From Sulfitobacter sp. F26204 (GTDB lineage Bacteria > Pseudomonadota > Alphaproteobacteria > Rhodobacterales > Rhodobacteraceae): a DNA stretch of 64,000 nucleotides. A model generated the notes under the pieces. The model had not been told where the DNA came from, searched no databases, and saw only the letters and a program-made list of their open reading frames with translations. The DNA lies in contig NZ_JAPMLQ010000008.1 in assembly GCF_026410305.1 (NCBI RefSeq), forward strand, positions 1-64,000, written 5' to 3'. Made by a program: the position numbers and the translations under genes. Below are positions 36,377 to 45,813 of this stretch, piece after piece (the stretch's first letter is position 1; each line of letters begins with the position of its first letter).

Positions 36377-36864
36377 TAATCAAAAACGAGTTTGCCACCA
36401 TGCCATCCCGTGAAGCTCACCACCAGTACGCACAGCCCCGACAGCAAGACGCCATAGGGAAGTACCGCCTGTTCGTACCCAAAAAGCCGATAGCCCCAAT
36501 TAGCCCCAAGGAGTGCAAGAAGAGTCACTGCAATAATGAAGTGGGTCCAAGCCGGGGCGCGCGCCCGAATGCCCCGCACCAGCAGAAGTTCTGCGGTGCC
36601 CGAGAATCCGGCAAGCATGCCGAACAGAAATCCCGTGCCTGCCGCCCAAAGTGCAGCCCGAGCCCAAAATGCGTCTCCGGTCCACCAATAAAGCACATCA
36701 GCACCCAGAACACAGAATGTAAGGGCCACTGGAAATGCAACACTCATTGCGTGGATCGGGTGGCCATGCACCGCGATCCGAGATTCCGTTTGATCAAAAC
36801 CGGGCAATTGGCTGATCGGATCGATCAGTTTTTCTGCTTCAGTGTCCGGGTTTTCATTCGCCAT
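36349..36864 (-). CDS. DUF2231-type membrane protein, antisense to its neighbours
   Basis: A 171-residue protein with four membrane helices and the DUF2231 opening VHGHPIHAMSVAFPVALTFC, where the His pair marks the family (predicted haem-related membrane proteins). The last helix has LPYGVLLSGLCVLVVSFTGWHGGKLVFDYQLG, also typical. It is the only minus-strand gene inside the oxidase cluster; it overlaps the end of the CopD-like gene and the likely start of subunit II. Codon use and motif agreement make it a real gene and not a shadow. Confidence 0.82.
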   Translation of the reverse strand: MANENPDTEAEKLIDPISQLPGFDQTESRIAVHGHPIHAMSVAFPVALTFCVLGADVLYWWTGDAFWARAALWAAGTGFLFGMLAGFSGTAELLLVRGIRARAPAWTHFIIAVTLLALLGANWGYRLFGYEQAVLPYGVLLSGLCVLVVSFTGWHGGKLVFDYQLGTSKGS

Positions 36865-37560
36865 GTTGCCACCATCCTCCGCCCGGTCTTTCCGGTTGCA
36901 CTCTTCCTATTGCTTACAGGGTGCGATGGCGTGCTTTCAACCGTCGATCCTGCCGGTCCTGCAGCAAGGACGATCGCTACGCTTTGGTGGCTGCTATTTG
37001 CTGGCGCGTCAGTTGTTTTCGGATTGGTGATGCTTCTGGTGTTTTTCTCTTTCCAGGGCAAACGCGCCGCCAAGGACGAGGCGTCACAGGTAAGGGTCTG
37101 GATTGTTGGCCTCGGGTTGATTTTCCCGATGGTCGTCCTTGCCGCCCTTCTGGCCTACGGACTTGTTGTCGGGGAACGGTTATTACCGCGTGAAGGGGCT
37201 AACGTGGTTAGTGTCCACGCGCAGGCTCGGCGTTGGGAATGGACGTTCACCTATGATGATGCGTCAGAACAGGAAACCAAAGGCACGCTGCATATTCCCG
37301 CTGGTCGGCCCGTCAATGTGGCAATCACCACCACCGATGTGATCCACAGTTTCTGGGTGCCGCGATTGGCCGGCAAACTCGATGCGATACCCGGGCGTAC
37401 CAATATTCTGCGGATCGAGGCCGACAGTCCCGGCACTTATGAAGGAACCAGCGCAGAGTTCAGCGGTGCAGGTTACGACGGTTTCACCTTTCAAGTCATC
37501 GCCCATGATCCGACCCAATGGGATGCCTTTCTGAAGGGAGAACTGAATGAAGGCTCTTGA
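36808..37560 (+). CDS. Haem-copper oxidase subunit II lacking the CuA site (bo3-like)
   Basis: A lipoprotein signal (VFPVALFLLLTGCDG) gives a probable lipid-anchored Cys, followed by DPAGPAARTIATLWW, as in CyoA. Two membrane helices come next, then a cupredoxin domain (TLHIPAGRPVNVAITTTDVIHSFWVPRLAGK). The segment that holds CuA in cytochrome c oxidases (CxxxCxxxHxxM) reads SAEFSGAGYDGFTFQVIAH, so both Cys, the His and the Met are absent, as in quinol oxidases. The start is uncertain: TTG at 36808 is used; ATG at 36766 is possible. Either overlaps the antisense DUF2231 gene. It overlaps subunit I by 14 bases. Confidence 0.75.
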   Translation: MADRIDQFFCFSVRVFIRHVATILRPVFPVALFLLLTGCDGVLSTVDPAGPAARTIATLWWLLFAGASVVFGLVMLLVFFSFQGKRAAKDEASQVRVWIVGLGLIFPMVVLAALLAYGLVVGERLLPREGANVVSVHAQARRWEWTFTYDDASEQETKGTLHIPAGRPVNVAITTTDVIHSFWVPRLAGKLDAIPGRTNILRIEADSPGTYEGTSAEFSGAGYDGFTFQVIAHDPTQWDAFLKGELNEGS

Positions 37561-40030
37561 GCGCCACCGGAAGCTGACTGCGATCTGGGCGTCCGAACCG
37601 GGGATCAGGGGATGGTTTTCAACTGTGAACCATACTGACCTGGGGCGCATGTTTCTGGTTACCGCTTTCTTCTGTTTCATGGTTGGTGGCCTTCTGTCGA
37701 TGCTGATCCGCGCGCAACTTGCTACGCCACATTCGGCCTTTGCAGGGCCGGAAATCTACAATCAGATTTTTACCATGCACGGGACCATCATGATGTTCCT
37801 GTTCGCCATTCCCACATTCGAAGGGTTGGCGATCTATTTGCTGCCAAAGATGCTGGGAACCCGCGATCTCGCCTTTCCCCGTCTGACCGCCTACGGTTAC
37901 TGGTGTTACTTTTTTGGCGGGGCTATGCTGATTTTTTCGATGCTGTTCGGGATTGCTCCGGATGGCGGCTGGTTCATGTACCCGCCCTTGAGCAATGCAA
38001 TCTATTCGCCAGGGATCAACACGGATTTCTGGCTGATCGGCATCACCTTTGTCGAGATTTCTGCCATCGCAGCGGCAGTAGAACTCACCGTGTCGATCCT
38101 GAAATACCGCGCCCCCGGCATGTCGCTGGACAAGATGCCAATTTTTGCGTGGTACGCGTTGGTCACCGCGCTGATGATCCTGACTGGTTTTCCGCCCCTG
38201 ATCCTCGGGTCGGTGCTGCTTGAAGTTGAACGCGTTTTCGGCTTGCCGTTCTTTCAGGCCGATCTCGGCGGGGACAGCCTGTTGTGGCAGCACTTGTTCT
38301 GGTTGTTCGGGCATCCTGAGGTCTACATCATCTTCTTGCCTGCGGCAGGTATCGTATCAACCGTCCTGCCGGTGATGTGCCGCACCACGCTATTGGGCCA
38401 TGGCTGGATCATTGCAGCGGCCGTCGCCCTTGCCTTCCTCTCCTTTGGCTTGTGGGTCCATCATATGTTTACCACAGGCATTCCGCATATGGGTCTGGCT
38501 TTCTTTTCTGCGGCGTCCACGCTGGTTGCGGTGCCCACGGGCGTGCAGATTTTTGCGTGGATCGGTACCATGTGGAAAGGCCGGCCGGAATTGCATTTGC
38601 CGATGCTGCATATTCTCGGGTTTTTCGTCACCTTCGTGATCGGCGGCCTTACAGGCGTGATGGTGGCCGTTGTACCGTTCGACTGGCAAGCGCATGACAC
38701 TGCATTCATCACCGCCCACCTGCATTATGTTCTGTTCGGTGGCTTCGTTTTTCCGATTTTTGCTGGTGTTTATTATTGGTTGCCGCATTTCACTGGACGT
38801 CGGCGCTTTTTTCACCTTGGAGAATTGGCATTCGCGCTGGTCTTTATCGGTTTCCACGTCACGTTTCTGGCCATGCACTGGGTTGGCCTGCTGGGTCAGC
38901 GCCGCCGGATTTCCACCTATGCGCCCGAGGACGGCTGGACAACGATCAACCTGATTTCCTCAATCGGTAGTTTCATTCTCGCCATTGGTATTGCCATGAT
39001 CCTGATTGATGTGATCCTGCATGCATTGACCGCCAGTCGTGGCAGGCGCAATCCATGGCGCGCCAGCACTCTGGAATGGGCGATGATGACACCTGCACCC
39101 GCCTATAACGTCGCCAGCCTGCCCCACATAAGTAGTCGCGACCCGCTTGCTGATGATCCAGACCTCGCCGTTCGGCTGGCACGTGGCAAAGGGTATCTGG
39201 GCGACCCCGGCAAAGGCTGGCGTGAAACGCTGACCGTGGACATCGCAAGTGGCCGTCCCGACATGCATGTTATCTATCCGGCAAATACAAGACTTCCCAT
39301 TCTGATGTCGGCCGTCACCGGTGTGTTTTTCCTGTCGCTATTGTTGAAGTTCTATTGGACGGTACCGCTTGCGATACTCGGAGTTGCCGCCCTTGCGTGG
39401 AAATGGGTCTGGGGTCTGGGTCTCAGGGATGATCCCGGAATGCAGCCGATTGGACATGGCATCGAACTGCCGAACGCCGCGGCGGTTGAGCGTTCACCGG
39501 GATGGTGGGGCACTGTGTTTCTATTGACCGCCAACGCCACGTTTTTTGGGTCTCTTCTGTTCGGATTTGCGTTTCTGTGGACAGTAGCACCGGGCTGGCC
39601 GCCACCGGTCTGGTTTGCAGCGTCGCCGTTCGCGTTGAGTATTGGTCTCTTCGGCGCACTCATCGGCCCGATTGCGATGCGTCTGGCGGTCCGTAAGAAT
39701 CGCAGGGGTGGAAGCGCTGTACCTGCCTTCGTTGTCGCTTTCCTAGCCGCACTTGTGTTGACCATTTCGTGTTCAACGATGATGCTAAGGACGCCTGCAC
39801 CATCAGACCACGCTTACGGCGCAACCCTGTTTGTGCTTGGTGGTTACGGGGTGTTTCACGCGGCTCTGGCTGCGCTGATGATATGTTTCCTTGTCGCGCG
39901 GGTACTTCACGGCTTCACCTCGCCCGCACGGCGCGCTGAACTTCCCATCGTTGGCCTCTGGGTCGATTACGCCAGCATTATCGGTGTCATCGTTCTCATT
40001 TCCGGGCACTTGCCAGGTTTGGTCTTATGA
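37547..40030 (+). CDS. Haem-copper oxidase subunit I fused to a subunit III-like domain
   Basis: An 827-residue membrane protein. Subunit I covers about residues 20-560: haem ligand His79 (FTMHGTIMMF), the H-Y/E block WLFGHPEVYIIFLP (His256, Glu258, Tyr260), CuB His305-306 (WVHHMF), and the haem ligands in TAHLHYVLFGG (His391, His393). The remainder, from about residue 645, resembles a short subunit III (GWWGTVFLLTANATFFGSLLFGFAFL). The K-channel Lys found in PTGxKIF reads Gln334 (PTGVQIF). The bo3 quinol-site Arg/Asp/His are not conserved at the expected places (MVGGLLSMLIR, PEIYNQIF). It reduces O2 at the inner membrane; the electron donor is open. Confidence 0.87.
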   Translation: MKALERHRKLTAIWASEPGIRGWFSTVNHTDLGRMFLVTAFFCFMVGGLLSMLIRAQLATPHSAFAGPEIYNQIFTMHGTIMMFLFAIPTFEGLAIYLLPKMLGTRDLAFPRLTAYGYWCYFFGGAMLIFSMLFGIAPDGGWFMYPPLSNAIYSPGINTDFWLIGITFVEISAIAAAVELTVSILKYRAPGMSLDKMPIFAWYALVTALMILTGFPPLILGSVLLEVERVFGLPFFQADLGGDSLLWQHLFWLFGHPEVYIIFLPAAGIVSTVLPVMCRTTLLGHGWIIAAAVALAFLSFGLWVHHMFTTGIPHMGLAFFSAASTLVAVPTGVQIFAWIGTMWKGRPELHLPMLHILGFFVTFVIGGLTGVMVAVVPFDWQAHDTAFITAHLHYVLFGGFVFPIFAGVYYWLPHFTGRRRFFHLGELAFALVFIGFHVTFLAMHWVGLLGQRRRISTYAPEDGWTTINLISSIGSFILAIGIAMILIDVILHALTASRGRRNPWRASTLEWAMMTPAPAYNVASLPHISSRDPLADDPDLAVRLARGKGYLGDPGKGWRETLTVDIASGRPDMHVIYPANTRLPILMSAVTGVFFLSLLLKFYWTVPLAILGVAALAWKWVWGLGLRDDPGMQPIGHGIELPNAAAVERSPGWWGTVFLLTANATFFGSLLFGFAFLWTVAPGWPPPVWFAASPFALSIGLFGALIGPIAMRLAVRKNRRGGSAVPAFVVAFLAALVLTISCSTMMLRTPAPSDHAYGATLFVLGGYGVFHAALAALMICFLVARVLHGFTSPARRAELPIVGLWVDYASIIGVIVLISGHLPGLVL

Positions 40031-40347
40031 AGGACCTACTGCGCATCTTGATTGCGCCTTTGATGTGGCTTGCTTTGTTTAGTGCGGTTTACGGGCTGCA
40101 TGGTCTTCTCTGCAATCTTGGTATCACTTCCACCGCGCTTGGCTTCCCGCTGCCACGGATCCTGCTTGTGGTCGCTTATGTCATTGCGATCGCCCTTCAA
40201 GGGATGCTGCTCTTGCTGCTCTATCACCCGCGCATAGCAGCGAGATCACCTTTTGTGCGTCATGTCAGCCACGTTACGGGCTGGACGGGTCTGGTGGCCA
40301 CGGGTTGGACATTGCTTCCCGTCGTTCTGATGTCGAATTGCACTTAA
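40027..40347 (+). CDS. Small membrane protein ending the oxidase operon
   Basis: A 106-residue protein with three hydrophobic segments (LRILIAPLMWLALFSAVYGL, PRILLVVAYVIAIALQGMLLLLL, GWTGLVATGWTLLPVVLM). I do not recognise the family. It overlaps the end of the subunit I/III gene by 4 bases (ATGA), so it is translated with the oxidase and may be a small extra subunit or assembly factor. No metal motif is obvious. Confidence 0.7.
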   Translation: MKDLLRILIAPLMWLALFSAVYGLHGLLCNLGITSTALGFPLPRILLVVAYVIAIALQGMLLLLLYHPRIAARSPFVRHVSHVTGWTGLVATGWTLLPVVLMSNCT

Positions 40348-40639
40348 AGGCATGTGCAGCGTTTTTATGCATCTTCGTCATACGTCCAGGCCTTGTTTTC
40401 CAATTTGCAATTCAAGGAAAAATGCTCAGCGACAGGATGATTGCTATTCCTGCGATAATCCATTCACCCAACCCACAGGCCACGCCGATCACGTCCCTTT
40501 GCCCGCAACGGCCCTACTTTTTTAACGCAACGGTCCTCTCTCATCACACCCAAGGATAAACGTCACTGGCTGCCAAGCAATCTTCACCTTGTTCCGCAAG
40601 CATTGGTGCCTTTCCCTGGGCACCGCTCTCAATGCTGAA
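40348..40639. other. Intergenic region between convergent operons
   Basis: Nothing recognisable is seen in these 292 bases. The oxidase operon (plus) and the amine-oxidase operon (minus) converge here. No clear terminator hairpin with a T-run was found. Confidence 0.4.
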
Positions 40640-41938
40640 CTAAGCTGTCAGTTGGTCAATCCCGTCACGAAGTCGATACCAACCGGTCACAGCAGGCAGA
40701 AACCACGGCGTTTCTCGGTAAAATGGCACACTTGGGAATGCGAGGTTCCAGAATGCAGACCTAGGCCCACCTGATATGGCCTGTCCGGCCATATGACCCA
40801 GGTAGCTTTGCATCGCCACACCCGAACCGTTGCAACCAATTGCATGAACCACGCCCTCATGCTCTCCGAGATGGGGGAGTAAATCAAAGGTAAAGGCAAT
40901 CTTGCCCGACCATGCGTACTGCACGGCAATACCACGGGTATCTGGAAATATCCTATGTAACCGTTTGGCCAGTTCCACGGCGATTTCGCGCGCAGGACGC
41001 ATTCGCAAACTCGCACGCCCACCAAACAAGATACGCCGACGATCAGGTGTTGGTCGAAAATAGCTGAGCAAACGCTTGGTATCTACGCCCGTACGTGCCT
41101 GTGGCAGCAACTCATTAATCAACCCTTCAGGCAATTCATCAGTCACAATGATATAACTTGCAGCCGGGATGATCCTGCGACGCATCCAAGGATGCAGGCC
41201 ATCTGAGTAGCCATTTGTCGCGATAAAAACCTTGTCACACTCAATCGTGGCGCCTTGCGCCTTCACGCGCCAGCCTCGGGAGGATCGCTCAATCATGCGG
41301 ACAGGATGGTTGTCACAAAGATGAGCACCCCGCGCTTGCGCCTGATCGACAAGACCGTGCAGGTATTTTCCCGGATGCAATTGTCCTGCGCGATCAATTG
41401 TCATGACGCCGTGGAAATGATCGGATCCGATGGCGCACTTTTGTCGGTCACCTGCGAACAGCTGCACACCATCGTGCAGCATATGGGGTGCTTTGGCCTG
41501 TAACGCCGCGAAATGTTTTGGCGATGCCGCACATACCACCCGGCCAGAGCGCAAATAGTGCGCATCAGTTGACAGCTCTTTCATGCGAGCTTCGACAAAA
41601 TCAAATGAAGCTGCGGCTTCGTCTTTCAAGGCCTTAAACTTGCCAGGTGGCAATCGGGCTTCCAAGGGCGAATGCACATTTGAAGATGAAGCCGATTTAC
41701 CAAGATTTACTCCGCTGGATACGTGACCCGCATTGCGACTGCTGGCACCAAATCCGAAATCCTCGGCTTCCAGAACGGTGACAGAAATACCGGCACCGCG
41801 CAGCGTGATCGCTGCGTTCAATCCGGTGTAACCGCCTCCAATCACAACTACATCGCTACGACTGGGTGGCGCGTTGCCAAGACGGCGCGGCTTGGCCTCC
41901 TCCCACCAAAAAGGGGTTTCGATAAGGTCGGCCATCAA
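40640..41938 (-). CDS. FAD-dependent amine oxidase (DadA / gamma-glutamylputrescine oxidase-like)
   Basis: A 432-residue DAO-family flavoprotein. It starts with the family opening FWWEEAKPRR, then the nucleotide-binding motif VVVIGGGYTGLNAAITLRGAG (about residues 29-49) and LEAEDFGFGASSRNAGHVSSG. The C-terminal half has VQYAWSGKIAFTFDLLPHLG and GCNGSGVAMQSYLGHMA, like PuuB-type oxidases. Such enzymes oxidise the C-N bond of N-substituted amino compounds with O2 or a quinone. It is the last gene of the polyamine-type transporter operon, overlapping the permease gene by 4 bases, so its substrate is probably what that transporter imports. Confidence 0.85.
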   Translation of the reverse strand: MMADLIETPFWWEEAKPRRLGNAPPSRSDVVVIGGGYTGLNAAITLRGAGISVTVLEAEDFGFGASSRNAGHVSSGVNLGKSASSSNVHSPLEARLPPGKFKALKDEAAASFDFVEARMKELSTDAHYLRSGRVVCAASPKHFAALQAKAPHMLHDGVQLFAGDRQKCAIGSDHFHGVMTIDRAGQLHPGKYLHGLVDQAQARGAHLCDNHPVRMIERSSRGWRVKAQGATIECDKVFIATNGYSDGLHPWMRRRIIPAASYIIVTDELPEGLINELLPQARTGVDTKRLLSYFRPTPDRRRILFGGRASLRMRPAREIAVELAKRLHRIFPDTRGIAVQYAWSGKIAFTFDLLPHLGEHEGVVHAIGCNGSGVAMQSYLGHMAGQAISGGPRSAFWNLAFPSVPFYRETPWFLPAVTGWYRLRDGIDQLTA

Positions 41939-42711
41939 TCACGTTCCACAAAAAACTGAATTCCGATGACCCTGTCCAGGAGGAATACCATCACCGTTGT
42001 GAACAAAACCAGCGTGGCTGAGACCGCCGCGATCACCGGACTGGCGCTTTCCAAAACTTCGGAAAACACCTGGACCGGTAGGGTCATCACAAATGGGCCA
42101 ACCAGGAACATGGTTACAGTCACCTCATCAAAGGAAATGATAAAGCTGAACAAAAGCGAGGTGACCAGGCCCGGACGCACAGCCGGCAGAGAGACCTGCC
42201 AAAATGTGCGCCATGGACGTGCGCCAAGGCTGGCTGCGGCCTCTTCCAACGCGGGATCGGCCTTGCGCAGCGCGGCGGCCACCGGGCGGTAGGCATAGGG
42301 AATAGTCAGAATGCAATGTACCAGGACCAGTCCCGTAAACGTCCCCAACCAACCCACGCTCGACAATGTAACGATCATGATGACACCAATCGCGGCATGT
42401 GGAAAAATCAGCGGTGTAAGCAGAATGGTTTCATAAGTTGCTCCAAACCGAATGCGATGACGCACCACAGCCCAGGCAGCAGCGAAAGACGCGGCAGTGC
42501 TGACCGTCGCACCAATAAACGCCAGTAAAGCCGAGGTTCCCAAGACCCGCAGCCAATCCGCCGAGCCGAGGAATTCACCATACCAACGCAACGACAACCC
42601 TTTGATGGGAAAAGACAGATAGCCTGCTGATGTAAATGAGGACAACACGACGATCACGATTGGTAGCGGCAGAAACAGCAATACTGATATGGCGATAATA
42701 CGAGTGGTCAT
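41935..42711 (-). CDS. ABC transporter permease, PotC-like
   Basis: A 258-residue permease of the spermidine/putrescine type with six membrane helices. The EAA loop is in EEAAASLGARPWRTFWQVSLPAVRPGL. The start at 42711 is favoured over 42735 because its ATG overlaps the stop of the upstream permease (ATGA) and GGAG lies just before. With the PotB-like protein it forms the membrane channel. Confidence 0.87.
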   Translation of the reverse strand: MTTRIIAISVLLFLPLPIVIVVLSSFTSAGYLSFPIKGLSLRWYGEFLGSADWLRVLGTSALLAFIGATVSTAASFAAAWAVVRHRIRFGATYETILLTPLIFPHAAIGVIMIVTLSSVGWLGTFTGLVLVHCILTIPYAYRPVAAALRKADPALEEAAASLGARPWRTFWQVSLPAVRPGLVTSLLFSFIISFDEVTVTMFLVGPFVMTLPVQVFSEVLESASPVIAAVSATLVLFTTVMVFLLDRVIGIQFFVERD

Positions 42712-43547
42712 TGATCGGCTCCATCGGAAAGGCACCGGGCGACCCAGTGTTCCAAAATCTGGATGGGAATGACGACGGCAAGTGCAGTGATCAGTAGAAC
42801 TGTCGCCAGCGCTGCTGCCTTTGGATAGTCGAAGAAGTGCATGACCTCCTGGAAAATCTCGGTTCCAAGCATGGTGTCACCCAATCCGCCCAACAACAGT
42901 GGAGTAACAATTGCACCGGTCGCCATCAAATAGACCAGCGTGATCCCGGTCAGTATTCCCGGCAATGACAGCGGCAAGAGTACCGTGCGAAAACTATAGG
43001 CCGGACGCCCGCCCAGACTCATTGAGGCTTCTTCCAGCGATCGTGAAATCTGCATGAGAACAGACAGGATAGCAATAATCATGAACGGGCACAGCACATG
43101 CACAAGTCCGAGGATCACGCCGAAATCATTATACATCAGCTTGATCGGTCGATCCGTCAGCCCGCCCCAAATCAGCAGCCCATTGATCAGTCCACGCGGC
43201 CCAAGGATGACGACCCAACCATAACTGCGTACGACTATGGACACGAGCCAAGGAAAAACAATCAGCAAAAGCAGGAAGTTACGATTGCCGCCATAACGCG
43301 CGACGTAATAGGCAGTCGGGAAACCAATCACCAAGGAGAGCAGTGTCGTAAGTGCTGCAATGCGGATCGTACGCCCGAGCATGGCAATGTAGTCGGGCCG
43401 GTTCAGGATGGCCGAATATTGGCTGAAATCAAACTGCCCGTCTATCACGAGGGACGAATGAACCAACCTATACAACCCCACGAGAAATACTCCCATCAAC
43501 AACGCAGATGGGGCCAGCAACAGGGCAGTTCGCAATGATTTGGGCAA
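42708..43547 (-). CDS. ABC transporter permease, PotB-like
   Basis: A 279-residue inner-membrane protein with six helices and the EAA loop in LEEASMSLGGRPAYSFRTVLLPLSLPGILTG. Segments such as FGVILGLVHVLCPFMIIAILS are typical of PotB-type permeases. It lies 80 bases after the binding-protein gene and overlaps potC by 4 bases. Confidence 0.87.
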   Translation of the reverse strand: MPKSLRTALLLAPSALLMGVFLVGLYRLVHSSLVIDGQFDFSQYSAILNRPDYIAMLGRTIRIAALTTLLSLVIGFPTAYYVARYGGNRNFLLLLIVFPWLVSIVVRSYGWVVILGPRGLINGLLIWGGLTDRPIKLMYNDFGVILGLVHVLCPFMIIAILSVLMQISRSLEEASMSLGGRPAYSFRTVLLPLSLPGILTGITLVYLMATGAIVTPLLLGGLGDTMLGTEIFQEVMHFFDYPKAAALATVLLITALAVVIPIQILEHWVARCLSDGADQ

Positions 43548-43627
43548 GGGACAATCGCTCCGGATTTTGGGCGGATCAACTCAGAATGGGTAATCGGCCT
43601 GCATGCTAGCGGGCCGATTACTCCAGG

Positions 43628-44689
43628 TTAGAGGCTGGCGAGCATCTGGTCGATGGCAGCAACCGTGTCTTTCTGATGCTCAGCGATATGACCCCAATCA
43701 GGTTGATAGAGCTTCGCGCGCAATTCATTGTAATCAAGACCACCCAGTTTCACCTTGATCTCGTCGGTCGCGATAGCGTCTGTATTTGCAGGAAGGTAGC
43801 CTGACATTGCCATACCACGTTCCTGCGGTGCAGCCGAGGCGACATAATTCAACCATTCGGCTACCTGCTCTCGATCCGACACGCCCTTGGGTGCCGCCAC
43901 GACATATGGCAGCAGCAACGCGCCTTCTTCTGGAATAATCATTTTGACGTAGTCAACACCTGCCTCGTTTAACGACCAGACCCGCACTGAATAAAACGGC
44001 ATCGCTGCCACCTCTCCGCGTTCCAGCATTGTATTCTGCTGCGCAAGAGAATTTGATACGTTCAGCACGTTGCGGGACATGCCCTCCAAAAGTTTCATCC
44101 CGCCTTCGGTTTTGTATTCATCACCGCCAGCAGCGATCGACAACATAGTCAGATCATAGGTCGACAGGTATATCGGCCGTGTCATCCCCAACCGATCTTT
44201 CCATTTTTCATCCGCCAGGTTTTTCCAGGAAGCGAAATCTTCAACCGATGCTTCGTTGGTGTTCACCGCGATACCATAATAGGCGAAATACGGTGTAACG
44301 CCTGCAAGACGGCCATCCGGAGTTTTCAGCCAATATTTCTCGTCGATATTTTTCATGGCGGGCAATTCGTCGATACTGAAGGTTTCCAGCATATCGTCGC
44401 GCATCATGTTCACACCCTGCACAAACGTCCCGATGCCAGAATGATACTGCGGCTGCCCGGCCTGCGCGCGAAATTGTGCTTCCGGGTTTGGCACTTCGAC
44501 AATACGCACGTCGGTGCCCGTTGCCTCGTGATATGGTTTGGAAAATGATTTGGTCCAGGTGTCACCGACACCCCCGCCCCAGGACGCATGCAAAAGCGTA
44601 CCGGTCTTCGCTGCAAGCTGCGACGGAATAGTCAGTGCCGCAGCAGTGCCAAGAAAGCCAGCGAGCGTCTCTCTTCTTGTAAGTTCCAT
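43628..44689 (-). CDS. ABC transporter periplasmic binding protein, PotD-like
   Basis: A 353-residue binding protein of the spermidine/putrescine type. The ATG at 44689 is chosen since GGGAGG precedes it. The signal is a twin-arginine type (LTRRETLAGFLGTAAALTIPSQLAAKTG). Mature segments LLHASWGGGVGDTWTKSF and VEEFASWKNLADEKWKDRLG-like wording fit the PotD/extracellular solute-binding family 1 group. Charge and pocket residues cannot be judged by eye, so the ligand (polyamine, opine or betaine-like) is open. Confidence 0.85.
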   Translation of the reverse strand: MELTRRETLAGFLGTAAALTIPSQLAAKTGTLLHASWGGGVGDTWTKSFSKPYHEATGTDVRIVEVPNPEAQFRAQAGQPQYHSGIGTFVQGVNMMRDDMLETFSIDELPAMKNIDEKYWLKTPDGRLAGVTPYFAYYGIAVNTNEASVEDFASWKNLADEKWKDRLGMTRPIYLSTYDLTMLSIAAGGDEYKTEGGMKLLEGMSRNVLNVSNSLAQQNTMLERGEVAAMPFYSVRVWSLNEAGVDYVKMIIPEEGALLLPYVVAAPKGVSDREQVAEWLNYVASAAPQERGMAMSGYLPANTDAIATDEIKVKLGGLDYNELRAKLYQPDWGHIAEHQKDTVAAIDQMLASL

Positions 44690-44724
44690 TTTGGGTCCTC
44701 CCGTTAGGTTACGTTTCGTCCCGG

Positions 44725-45813
44725 TTATTCTGGGATCAAGGTTACAGAGTCTGCGGGCCATCCAACTGATACGGCCTGACCTTTAGGCAAAGGGTGGCCT
44801 TTGTCTGGCAGGAATGGCACCTGTGCCAACAATGGCCCGGCAACGCTGTTCAGCGCATAAGTCACTGTGGCTCCGGAAAAGCTATGTGATGTAATTTGAG
44901 CAGAGACCGGGTGTTTATCCGGCGACCCCAGAACCACATACTCTGGGCGGATAGACACCGCCACACGGTCTCCTTTTGCGGCAACCTCGGTGCCGGTCAA
45001 AACGGAAACCTGGGTGTCACAATCGTCTAAACAAATTACTGCCCCATCAGAAGAACGCTCTGAAACGACACCGCGCAATAGGTTGGTTTCACCGACAAAC
45101 CGCGCAACGAATTCGGTCTTGGGAAAGTGATAGGTTTCGATTGCTGTCCCGAATTGTTCGACGCTCCCTTTGTTCATCACCGCGACGCGGTCAGACATCG
45201 ATAGCGCTTCTTCTTGATCGTGGGTCACGAAAATGAAGGTAATTCCTATTTCCTGCTGGATGCGTTTCAACTCAATCTGAAGCTGGCGGCGTAGTTTCAG
45301 GTCCAATGCTGAAAGCGGCTCATCCAGCAGCAACAAATCTGGCGATGTCACAAGAGAGCGCGCCAACGCCACCCTCTGACGTTGCCCACCTGAAATCTGA
45401 CCGGTGCGCCGTGTCTCAAATCCTTCCAGCCCAACCAGCGACAGCATGTCCCTAACCTTGCGATCCAATTCATCCAACCGATTGCGCGCGCGCAGACCAA
45501 AGGCAACGTTGTCATAGACATTCATGTGCGGAAACAGCGCGAGGTTTTGAAAAACCATACCAATTTCACGCTCATAGGCTGGGCGGTTCGACATATCTTG
45601 ACCTCGCATCGAAATGCGACCCGATGTGGGGACTTCAAACCCTGCAATCATCCTTAGCAGCGTCGACTTTCCGCAACCCGAAGGGCCAAGCAGTGTCACA
45701 AACTCTCCGCGTCTTACGTTCAGATCCACATTGTCCACGGCTTTGGAACCAGCGAAGGTCTTGGTGACGTTTTCGATCTGAAGAATATAGTCAGCGCTGT
45801 CTTGTATGGGCAC
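44725..45813 (-). CDS. ABC transporter ATPase, PotA-like
   Basis: A 362-residue ATPase with Walker A GPSGCGKST, signature ISGGQRQRVALARSL, Walker B LLLLDEPLSALD and the H-loop in FVTHDQEEAL. A C-terminal TOBE-type domain (VRPEYVVLG wording as IRPEYVVLG) is present. I place the start at the GTG at 45813, where GGAG lies 7 bases upstream and the length is standard; a GTG at 45903 would add 30 polar residues and has no ribosome site. It is the first gene of the operon, 234 or more bases from the divergent CoA ligase gene. Confidence 0.85.
   Translation of the reverse strand: MPIQDSADYILQIENVTKTFAGSKAVDNVDLNVRRGEFVTLLGPSGCGKSTLLRMIAGFEVPTSGRISMRGQDMSNRPAYEREIGMVFQNLALFPHMNVYDNVAFGLRARNRLDELDRKVRDMLSLVGLEGFETRRTGQISGGQRQRVALARSLVTSPDLLLLDEPLSALDLKLRRQLQIELKRIQQEIGITFIFVTHDQEEALSMSDRVAVMNKGSVEQFGTAIETYHFPKTEFVARFVGETNLLRGVVSERSSDGAVICLDDCDTQVSVLTGTEVAAKGDRVAVSIRPEYVVLGSPDKHPVSAQITSHSFSGATVTYALNSVAGPLLAQVPFLPDKGHPLPKGQAVSVGWPADSVTLIPE

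Noticed and set aside
36118..36807. Long N-terminal extension of oxidase subunit II (to residue 230)
   Set aside because: The sequence before the lipoprotein signal is basic, Cys-rich and antisense to the DUF2231 gene; it is not protein-like.
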